Assembly: GCA_047620825.1 (NCBI GenBank)
Contig: JBLHOC010000023.1
Location: forward strand, 1 to 25,268
Reading direction: 5' to 3'
Source: UBA987 sp047620825
Lineage (GTDB): Bacteria > Bacteroidota > Bacteroidia > NS11-12g > UBA9320
Length of the DNA stretch: 25,268 nucleotides
Numbering within the stretch: the first letter of the stretch is position 1; each line of letters opens with the position of its first letter. The notes under the pieces were generated by a model. The model was not told where the DNA came from and did not search any database. It worked only from the letters and a program-made list of their open reading frames with translations. Shown in pieces: positions 1 to 6,358 of the stretch. Both the position numbers and the translations under genes were made by a program.

Positions 1-402
1 CAACGCAATTCAACTGGGTATGATTTACGCAGACTTAATATGCTTCTGGCGGTGTTAGAGAAAAGATGCGGATTTAAATTAGGGTCGCAAGACGTGTTTG
101 TAAATATTGCAGGTGGTTTGAAACTTGATGACCCCGGTACAGATTTGGGCATTGCAGCAGCAATTCTATCTTCCTACGAAAACATTCCACTGCCAACGTT
201 AACGGCTTTTGTAGGTGAAATTGGATTGTCTGGCGAGGTACGTGCTTCAAGAAGAATGGATCAACGTATTGCGGAAGCAGCCAAACTTGGTTTTGAGGAA
301 ATATTAGTCAATACAGACAGTGTTAAGGGCATGAGACATCAAACCATTAAACTTGTTGGGGTTAAAAATATTATGGAAGTAGCGGAATACCTGTTTGGTT
401 AA
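1..402 (+). CDS. radA: RadA DNA repair protein, 3' end (partial)
   Basis: The frame is open from base 1 and its first codons (QRNSTGYDLRRLNMLLAVLE) continue directly into the later residues, so the 5' part lies outside the window. The 133 visible residues are the C-terminal Lon-protease-like domain of RadA/Sms, including GGLKLDDPGTDLGIAAAI and FVGEIGLSGEVR, both typical of the family. RadA is a RecA-like ATPase that promotes branch migration during recombinational repair. The catalytic RecA core and the zinc finger are off the left edge. The TAA stop (400-402) overlaps the TAA of the convergent gene at 399-401. Family assignment is firm. Confidence 0.95.
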   Translation, partial: QRNSTGYDLRRLNMLLAVLEKRCGFKLGSQDVFVNIAGGLKLDDPGTDLGIAAAILSSYENIPLPTLTAFVGEIGLSGEVRASRRMDQRIAEAAKLGFEEILVNTDSVKGMRHQTIKLVGVKNIMEVAEYLFG

Positions 403-944
403 CTACTGCCCTCCTTAACTTTATATATTAAGTTCACAATACCATTTTCAAAAGCTTCACTTGAAACTAAATTTAACGGTGTCTCATTCGTTTTATTGGT
501 AAACAGTGGCAAACCTTCGCCCAAAACTACAGGTATTACGGATATAAGCATATCAGTAATTTGATCTTGGTTTAAAAATTAGGAGATAATTTCACTTCTG
601 CCAACAACCCAAATATCTTTAAGACTGTTAGCCTTGATTTTGGACAATGTATCTTCACTTATTGTAGTGATGAGTTCCGTGTTTGGCGTACTCAATACTG
701 TTTGTGTGTTTTTAGAAATAACATAACATTTGAAATCAGAGTAAGGCCAGTCGACGTCAAAACCAACAACAGTTTCGTAAGTTTTTCTGCCCATAACTAC
801 GGTACCAATATCTGAGATGAAAGTATTGTATCCAAAGTCTAAACCCTCGGGATTAGGGATGTCATCGAGCCAATCGATGGAACCATTTTTTCTAGCGATA
901 TATCCATCTACACTCATGGCGATAAAAAGTTGAATGTTTCCCAT
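399..944 (-). pseudogene. DHFR/RibD-C family reductase-like gene interrupted by one in-frame TAA
   Basis: The ATG at 944 opens 121 codons that start like the dihydrofolate reductase-like RibD C-terminal family (LFIAMSVDGYIA, then MGRKTYE around residue 51) and stop at TAA 579-581. Beyond that stop the same frame continues without a gap for 59 codons to TAA 399-401. This second part reads as the missing C-terminus (ISVIPVVLGEGLPLF, then FENGIVNLIYK), so the whole is about 181 codons, normal for the family. One nonsense codon explains the break. The usual double glycine near the cofactor site (VVGGxE) reads VVGRSE here, which may be a second sign of decay. The gene starts 1 nt after the flavoprotein gene upstream, so the two are probably co-transcribed. 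Substrate unknown. A sequencing error, or readthrough, remains possible. Confidence 0.85.
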
Positions 945-945
945 T

Positions 946-2100
946 TTAATGTATTACGTTTTTTTTCTTTTTATAAAACAATTTCAAGATAGAATCTTTA
1001 TTTCGTTCTGCAATTCCTACTGCGAAATTGATAAGCCATGGAAAAAGGTAAAGCACCTTCATAACTCTCATGTTTCGCTTTAATTCGGAGCCTATGACTA
1101 CAGATATTTGCTTGTCGTAACTGCTCATGCTGCTGGCATTAAACTTATTTTGCTCAAAACAAGTTTGTGCTTGCTTTGCGGCTAATATTCCACTTTCCAT
1201 TGCTTTGTCGATTCCATGACCCTGTAAAGGATCTATCAAATGTCCTGCATCACCAGCAAGCATAAATCTATCGCCTGAAAGGGGAAAGGGCTTTCCACCC
1301 AATGGCAGTCTAAAACCATGAATGTTAGACATTTTGTTGGCATGTTTGAACTTTTGACTGATTACAGGATGAGTTTTAATAATATTGATCATGGCCTTTT
1401 TTAGATCAAACGATTTCTGTTTTGGTGGTTTCAACAATCCGACACCAACGTTGTATAGATTGTTTGACAACGGGAATATCCAGAAATACCCTTTAAACTC
1501 ATCCAATAGGAAAAATTCATTGGTGTGTGTTTCACAGACTACATTTTTATAATATGCTCGGATGGCATAACCATCAGTCACATGTTTGATGTCTCTTTGT
1601 AACAGCTTTCGAGATGCCAACGAATTGGCCCCATCACAGGCAATAAGTATATCACAGCTATACGAATTCTTACCAGACTTATCTTCCAATTGCACAAGGG
1701 ATGTGTTGGTAATGTTGCGGATGTCAACTGACTCGTAGATGGATGTTTTGGTGTGCAGCTTAACAAGTTCTACCAACCAGGAGTCGAAATCAATGCGTGT
1801 GGCATTATATGCTTCAGACTTCCATGGAATTTCCAGCTTATTGCCATTGCTCGTATATACATGGCTGGCAACAACGGGTGTGGTTTTGTTTAATGCCAAT
1901 GGCTCAAAATTGGTATCATCAATAAGGCTACGTAATAGCTTTAAACAAGGTCCGGGTATCGCATCTCCACATGGTTTGTCTCTTGGAAACTTGGCTTTAT
2001 CTATCATGGCCACAGTTAATCCAGAATCCTTTAAAGCGAGCGCACAAGAAGCTCCTGCTGGGCCAGCACCAAGAATAATGATGTTGTAGTGGGAAGTCAT
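946..2100 (-). CDS. Geranylgeranyl-reductase-family FAD-dependent oxidoreductase
   Basis: 384 residues. The N-terminus has the FAD-binding Rossmann motif GAGPAG (residues 11-16), then DKPCGDAIPG (41-50, the CGxxxxG signature of the geranylgeranyl reductase family). The mid-protein motif GYFWIFP with NVGVG follows, and the second FAD motif GDRFMLAGDAGHLIDPLQGHG lies near residue 275. Known members reduce isoprenoid double bonds in chlorophyll, archaeal lipids or menaquinone, or act on other hydrophobic substrates. The sequence does not tell which applies. The basic tail (KKKK) may favour membrane contact. The ATG at 2098-2100 lies directly behind a -7 box, giving an almost leaderless message. 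The broken reductase-like gene follows 1 nt after its stop. Confidence 0.88.
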   Translation of the reverse strand: MTSHYNIIILGAGPAGASCALALKDSGLTVAMIDKAKFPRDKPCGDAIPGPCLKLLRSLIDDTNFEPLALNKTTPVVASHVYTSNGNKLEIPWKSEAYNATRIDFDSWLVELVKLHTKTSIYESVDIRNITNTSLVQLEDKSGKNSYSCDILIACDGANSLASRKLLQRDIKHVTDGYAIRAYYKNVVCETHTNEFFLLDEFKGYFWIFPLSNNLYNVGVGLLKPPKQKSFDLKKAMINIIKTHPVISQKFKHANKMSNIHGFRLPLGGKPFPLSGDRFMLAGDAGHLIDPLQGHGIDKAMESGILAAKQAQTCFEQNKFNASSMSSYDKQISVVIGSELKRNMRVMKVLYLFPWLINFAVGIAERNKDSILKLFYKKKKNVIH

Positions 2101-2107
2101 TCGGGTT

Positions 2108-2115
2108 CAAACATA
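2108..2115 (-). promoter_or_regulatory. Promoter -7 box (TATGTTTG) for the flavoprotein gene
   Basis: The minus strand reads TATGTTTG, a full match to the Bacteroidota -7 consensus TAnnTTTG. It ends 7 nt before the ATG at 2100. A TTTG that could be the -33 element lies at 2140-2143, 24 nt further upstream, slightly longer than the usual spacing. The expected start site would leave only a few bases of leader. Confidence 0.6.
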
Positions 2116-2146
2116 CCGCATTAAAACCAGTTAATTCAGCAAACCG

Positions 2147-2176
2147 GCGTCATGAATGGTCTTAGTCTTATGACGC
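2147..2176. repeat. Inverted repeat GCGTCAT-N16-ATGACGC, possible operator
   Basis: Two perfect 7-bp arms (2147-2153 and 2170-2176) are separated by 16 bp. No T-run follows on either strand, so it is not an intrinsic terminator. On the minus strand it lies just upstream of the presumed -33 element (2140-2143) of the flavoprotein promoter, a position suited to a dimeric activator. A second, weaker hairpin (GATTTC at 2211-2216 with GAAATC at 2224-2229) lies further upstream, between this repeat and the end of the FGE-like gene. Confidence 0.45.
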
Positions 2177-2346
2177 AAGGTCTATAATTAAAAACGGATC
2201 GAATTGATGTGATTTCGAATGTTGAAATCGATATCTCCCTTTTTTGGTTTGATTTGAGCGAGTGCGATTTTCATTTTAAAAAGGAAAACATTTATAATTG
2301 TCAATCATGCCAATACAAAGGCGCGAATATTTTTAAGGTATCGTAC

Positions 2347-3342
2347 TTAATCACTGATCAATTCCTTCACAATCCTAAACCCAGTTCCGCTGGACGTTGA
2401 GTAAGCGGAGTAACAATAATCATCTATATCAAGTTGTAAATAGAAACCAGGATCATTCCAATTACCCCCTTTAGTTATTCCTTCTTCTCTTACATATTCT
2501 GCAACGTTTCCGACAATGTTATAGAGCTGATAGTCATTGACAGGGTGCGTATTAACACCAGAAATAAAGTTTGTATTAGGGAAACGATCACCACGAATTG
2601 ATAGACCATCCTTGTATGGGAAACTTACCGAGTCTTAAGGGATGTCAACTTTGTCCAACTTTAAATAACCAGTATCTCTACCTATTTGTGGTAAGGGGTA
2701 ATAATTGGCAAGTTGCTGACCTTTTTCGTTTTGTACGGAAGTACCATCCCACGGAAGAATTCTATTATGGTTATGCCCGATAGCGGCAACAAACCATTGC
2801 GCCTTGGTTGGCAGTTTAAACACAGCATTTTTGTATTTACGATTTTTATTTTTCTTATAATCTTCAGTCAACCACTTACAGTATTCGTTAGCTTGATTAT
2901 ACGATATACCAACAACGGGGTAGTGATTATAATACGGACTTAAGAAATAGTATTCTACAAAGGGTTCATAATAGCTGTACTTAGATCTCCAAACCTCTTC
3001 ATCAGGCCACATTTTTTTGTACAAACTTGAGTCCTTTGATTTTATGTCAAATAGAAAGGTCCTATATCCCTCGTTAGTTACTTCAAACTGATAAATATAA
3101 AAGGAATCAGTGTGTATGATATAGCTTTCGAAGCTTTTGAATTTATATGGACTTTGATGATAAAATTGTCCTGAAATAGGAGTTTTTGTAACAAGGTTGT
3201 CCACTGTTGTAGTTGGTACAAGTATCAAAGATTTTTCAAAAGTTTTATTGTCGTACCATTTATAAGCATAGTTTTTATGCTTTGGTCTTAAAACACCACA
3301 AGAAAAAAGTAAAACTGGGAGGAACAGATATCTTTTCTTCAT
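2347..3342 (-). pseudogene. FGE-sulfatase-domain lipoprotein (GldJ/GldK-like fold) interrupted by in-frame TAA
   Basis: The ATG at 3342 starts a lipoprotein signal (MKKRYLFLPVLLFSC, lipobox Cys15). A formylglycine-generating-enzyme (SUMF1) type domain follows: FYIYQFEVTNEGYRTF, then PVVGISYNQANEYCKWL and KLPTKAQWFVAA. Translation stops at TAA 2635-2637 after 235 residues. The same frame then runs 95 more codons to TAA 2347-2349 and supplies the missing C-terminal signature of this fold: YQLYNIVGNVAEYV, KGGNWND and GTGFRIV. A single nonsense codon therefore splits a gene of about 331 codons. Lipoproteins of this fold include the gliding/T9SS proteins GldJ and GldK, but this one is shorter and I cannot assign it to either. 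No metal- or sulfatase-activating role can be claimed. Confidence 0.85.
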
Positions 3343-3449
3343 TAATAAATGTAACGATGAAAAACCAAAAACTAGTTTAGTGATTCAAGGATTGTTTGTT
3401 AGGCGATTGTTTGCCTTAGAATAATATCTCTTTTTCGAGTAAAGATGTG

Positions 3450-3905
3450 CTATTTAAATATATAATCGTCTGACACTGTTACGCTCTTTGTACAATCTGA
3501 ACAACCAGTTGAACAAGACCAATTAGGGGATTTGTATTCTGGGTCACACCCATCAATACAACCATAACATATAACGAACCCCGTTTTATCGTCATTCAGC
3601 TCATAAAGTTTGCTGTCACGTTCAATCAATGCAACCATGCAAGTTTCATTACTAGATCCTGAGACTTTAAGAAAATTCCTGCCTTCCTTTTCTAAAAAGT
3701 TTATCGATTTGATTTCAAGCGCTATTTCAGCAGCAGATAAATATAAATTTATATCCTTTTCGATTTTATCTTGTGACAGTTCTAAATTTATGGCTCCATT
3801 ATTAATTGATGCAACCAACATGCCTGTCGGATGGACTTTTTTACATGAGTAAAGCAGCGTTAGAAGAATAAGGGGTAAAGCGGAAATGAGAATGGCTTTT
3901 TTCAT
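3450..3905 (-). CDS. Cysteine-rich lipoprotein of unknown function
   Basis: 151 residues beginning with a lipoprotein signal peptide (hydrophobic 4-19, lipobox LLYSC with Cys21). The middle has no motif I recognise. The C-terminal third carries six cysteines at 113, 116, 120, 131, 135 and 138, spaced C-x2-C-x3-C-x10-C-x3-C-x2-C, which is the same read from either end. Cys89 is a further one. Such spacing could hold disulfides or a metal ion in the periplasm or at the cell surface. It appears to be a single-gene unit with its own -7 box upstream. No family is recognised. Confidence 0.75.
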   Translation of the reverse strand: MKKAILISALPLILLTLLYSCKKVHPTGMLVASINNGAINLELSQDKIEKDINLYLSAAEIALEIKSINFLEKEGRNFLKVSGSSNETCMVALIERDSKLYELNDDKTGFVICYGCIDGCDPEYKSPNWSCSTGCSDCTKSVTVSDDYIFK

Positions 3906-3925
3906 TTTAAACTGGTTCGTTTTAT

Positions 3926-3933
3926 CAAATATA
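3926..3933 (-). promoter_or_regulatory. Promoter -7 box (TATATTTG) for the cysteine-rich lipoprotein gene
   Basis: The minus strand reads TATATTTG, a full match to TAnnTTTG, 20 nt before the ATG at 3905. No well-placed -33 TTG is visible. Confidence 0.55.
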
Positions 3934-4012
3934 CATTTTTACAAAATCAAAGGGTAGTGAGCCATTTCCAAATCTCATAGATATATGTCGTCTAGGATTT
4001 TGATTTTCTTAA

Positions 4013-4291
4013 TTACTTCAAGTACCTATTTCGCCAAAATTTTGAAGTAAACACAAACGTTACAACTATCAATAATCCGCCAGCATAGATGCCATTTTCT
4101 TTTATGCCTTCAAGTCCATACTTATATAAGAACAAACCAATAGAAATAACCAAATTGGTTAGACCCCAAACGATGTTTTTCATGTTGCCTAACCCAAAAC
4201 CACTAAGCATAGGTTGCTTCCAAATCCCTAATATAAAATGGGGCATTGCGTTCATTAATGTTAAGCCGATAAAAAAGTCCATTATGTTCAT
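4013..4291 (-). CDS. Small integral membrane protein
   Basis: 92 residues with about three hydrophobic segments (roughly 5-22, 37-55 and 66-82) and a basic C-terminus (FWRNRYLK), so it is an inner-membrane protein. Its ATG overlaps the stop of the START-like gene in a 4-nt ATGA, the usual sign of translational coupling, so the two products are made together and may work together. No known family is recognised. ATG at 4282 (residue 4) is an alternative start. Confidence 0.7.
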   Translation of the reverse strand: MNIMDFFIGLTLMNAMPHFILGIWKQPMLSGFGLGNMKNIVWGLTNLVISIGLFLYKYGLEGIKENGIYAGGLLIVVTFVFTSKFWRNRYLK

Positions 4292-4734
4292 GATTCAAAT
4301 TGTTCAACGAATACCTTAAACTGTTTCATCCATTTTTCGCCTTGTTTTCCAAAAACATTTGGGAATAATCTAAACATCAATTTGGGTACAGAACCGAGAA
4401 CAGCAACATAATCAAACGCACAGGCGTACTCGGTCTTATTATCTACTAGGTCTTTGAAAATGCAAGTCATGGTATTATCCATATGTTTATGATGATAGAA
4501 AGCTTCAAGAGTATCAGGTAAATCGTTTTTGGTGATGGTCTCAATCAATTCCATCTTGCGTTTGCCATCATCGAAATACATTTTTGAAACAGCACCGACT
4601 TGACCTTGTTCTCCTTCTAACAACTCCTTATTCTGAAATTCATCCTGGTATTCCTTTAAATAATCCGGATTTATAAATAAGTCGGTTACGAGTGACTTTT
4701 TCCTATTGATAATGGTGGAACCTGTAAACTTCAT
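4288..4734 (-). CDS. SRPBCC/START-like domain protein
   Basis: 148 residues from the ATG at 4734. The order of features (short N-terminal strand MKFTGSTIINRKKSLVTDLF, a central basic strand GKRKMELIETI, and a C-terminal amphipathic helix GEKWMKQFKVFVEQF) fits the polyketide-cyclase/SRPBCC superfamily, which bind hydrophobic ligands in a helix-grip cavity. The reading frame extends upstream to a TTG at 4761, but that TTG is the end of the -7 box, so translation cannot sensibly start there. The downstream membrane-protein gene overlaps by 4 nt. Ligand unknown. The family call rests on pattern, not a signature motif. Confidence 0.65.
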   Translation of the reverse strand: MKFTGSTIINRKKSLVTDLFINPDYLKEYQDEFQNKELLEGEQGQVGAVSKMYFDDGKRKMELIETITKNDLPDTLEAFYHHKHMDNTMTCIFKDLVDNKTEYACAFDYVAVLGSVPKLMFRLFPNVFGKQGEKWMKQFKVFVEQFES

Positions 4735-4758
4735 ATTTGTTGACTTTGGAATGCTTGT

Positions 4759-4766
4759 CAAATTTA
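4759..4766 (-). promoter_or_regulatory. Promoter -7 box (TAAATTTG) for the START-like/membrane pair
   Basis: The minus strand reads TAAATTTG, a full match to TAnnTTTG, 24 nt before the ATG at 4734. It argues for the ATG over the in-frame TTG at 4761, which is part of the box. Confidence 0.5.
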
Positions 4767-4800
4767 GAAAACACAGCGTAAATGGCTAACTGAATTGAGC

Positions 4801-5250
4801 TCATTGTGAGGTAATAAAACGGCCACATCCATACAGTATAAACTTTTGATCACTAAGTGACACGGAGGTTTCATATGCAATGTCACCATCATCGACACAT
4901 GGGTCTAGTGTAATGCTTAATACCATAGGTTTTGTTGCATCATTTAAAACATAATGTGTTGCCATATTTTTGCCAGGGCTTGGCAGTTTATTGGCATTTC
5001 CTTTTAACTGTCGTTCGCCATAATCTAGTAACAAATCGTATGTAAGTGTACCAGCCTTGTTTTTAATTAAAAGAACCCGCCATCCTGGCTCGTTTCCACC
5101 TCCGTTATATATTGTATCAAGTAAGTCTTGGGTTGAATTAACCTGAGTTGGTGGAGTTTCTTTAGGCACCTTTTTCACGCAACTGATTACTAGTATACAA
5201 CCAACAAACAATGCTAAGGGGAGATTCTTATTTTTCGTAGTATAGTTCAT
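4801..5250 (-). CDS. Lipoprotein with a NEPxW motif
   Basis: 149 residues from the ATG at 5250: a hydrophobic signal ending in a lipobox (LVISC), then a polar linker rich in Pro and Thr. A compact domain follows, starting at GGGNEPGWRVLLIKN. A NEPxW start is seen in COG3650-type periplasmic lipoproteins of unknown role, and this is the only clue to family. Two later cysteines (in DPCVDDGD and YGCGRF) could form a disulfide. An upstream TTG (5277) in the same frame is less likely because it lacks the signal-peptide layout. The start lies 23 nt inside the 3' end of the AlgJ/X-like gene, so it belongs to the acyl-transfer operon and may be an accessory factor. Confidence 0.68.
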   Translation of the reverse strand: MNYTTKNKNLPLALFVGCILVISCVKKVPKETPPTQVNSTQDLLDTIYNGGGNEPGWRVLLIKNKAGTLTYDLLLDYGERQLKGNANKLPSPGKNMATHYVLNDATKPMVLSITLDPCVDDGDIAYETSVSLSDQKFILYGCGRFITSQ

Positions 5251-6358
5251 ATGCTGCTTCAATAAATCCAAAACCAAACCGGTTTAAAGTGGCGTCGGTT
5301 TGAAGGATAGTAATAACGTCTTTAGATTCGATTGCCGTTTTTATATTTAAATCTTCAATCATTAATCCAGTCTTAAAGTTCTGAGGATAAACCCGTTTGA
5401 AATAGTACCAAAATTCTCCAGAATCACATGCGATGGTACTTAAGCCAATATCAAATAAACCCCAATAGTAACTATCTGCGATAACAGCGGTTTTTATTTT
5501 TTTTGTTCCGTCGACAAAGTGATATGATGGATAGATCATGTTAAAGTGGGGTAGCTGTTGAATTATATTCAGGCCATCTTCCACGTCCGCGTCGGACCCT
5601 TTTGTAATAATGGTGGTTGTGTCAGGGATGTTAAATGACAGGTGCGGGAGGGTGCCAGTAAATTGGCTGTTCCAATAATTCAATATTGAATCTGTTGCTA
5701 GAACCATCCCATACTTACTCCAATGAATACCTGTCAATGGAAATAGTGGAGCAGAAGCAGAACCTTTCTCATTTCGAAACCAAGCATGTAAATCAATATA
5801 TGCCATTTGGAGTTGGTTCATGGCTGTTTTGAAACCAACATAGTTTGTCTTGTCGTTTTGATACTGCCAATAGTAGTCAGGGATGTATGTTTCATGAAAA
5901 CTGGCTTTCCCAGGTGCAAAAATCATATTGAGTTTAACACCCAGCTTTTCAAGGGTGTCGGACACCTGTTTGTATTTCCAAATCTTTTCAAGGATTACCG
6001 AATCACCTAAATAGTCCATACCTAGATGTGCTTCTATGTATGGCGTTTCGTATAAACAGTTTTCTTTTCCAACAATCACGTATTGCGCATTGGCTTCTCT
6101 AAAAAGCGAGTAATCTATTTGATTAATGCCTCGAACCATTGGACTTTGAAATCCAAAAGAGTCTGTACAATACTTATCCGCCGCTTGTTGGTAACTACCA
6201 TCCAGCCAAGATTTTAATGTAATCTTCGGTTTCTGATGCGGGTAATGTTCACCCTTTAGTGAATCAAAAGTCCAAACGTGAAAATTTCGTTGAATGATTG
6301 GGCCGATAAACAATAAGGCGATGACACCGACTAATATGCGATATGTTGTTTTAGACAT
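5228..6358 (-). CDS. AlgJ/AlgX-like SGNH-type O-acetyltransferase partner
   Basis: 376 residues with one N-terminal membrane anchor (about 8-22) and a large exported domain. The active-site-like segments are LFPLTGIHWSKYG (His212-Trp213) and AVIADSYYWG (Asp295-Ser296), equivalent to the catalytic His and Ser of the AlgJ/AlgX group. In AlgJ/AlgX the His sits in a D-x-H-W motif. Here the Asp position is Gly210, so the dyad is incomplete or completed by another acid. Such proteins work with an MBOAT membrane acyltransferase to acetylate exopolysaccharide in the periplasm. The MBOAT gene lies immediately upstream and overlaps by 1 nt (TGATG), which confirms the pairing. The polymer is unknown, since no glycosyltransferase genes are nearby. 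Confidence 0.82.
   Translation of the reverse strand: MSKTTYRILVGVIALLFIGPIIQRNFHVWTFDSLKGEHYPHQKPKITLKSWLDGSYQQAADKYCTDSFGFQSPMVRGINQIDYSLFREANAQYVIVGKENCLYETPYIEAHLGMDYLGDSVILEKIWKYKQVSDTLEKLGVKLNMIFAPGKASFHETYIPDYYWQYQNDKTNYVGFKTAMNQLQMAYIDLHAWFRNEKGSASAPLFPLTGIHWSKYGMVLATDSILNYWNSQFTGTLPHLSFNIPDTTTIITKGSDADVEDGLNIIQQLPHFNMIYPSYHFVDGTKKIKTAVIADSYYWGLFDIGLSTIACDSGEFWYYFKRVYPQNFKTGLMIEDLNIKTAIESKDVITILQTDATLNRFGFGFIEAAYELYYEK

Noticed and set aside
2209..2400. 63-codon plus-strand ORF between the FGE-like and flavoprotein genes
   Set aside because: It runs antisense into the FGE C-terminal coding sequence, has no promoter or family features, and is explained as a shadow.
399..3342. Genetic code reassignment of TAA to an amino acid
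   Set aside because: Many intact genes here end at TAA exactly where their families end (radA, lpdA, kynU, moaA, the propeller kinase), often right before the next start, and none of them contains an internal TAA.
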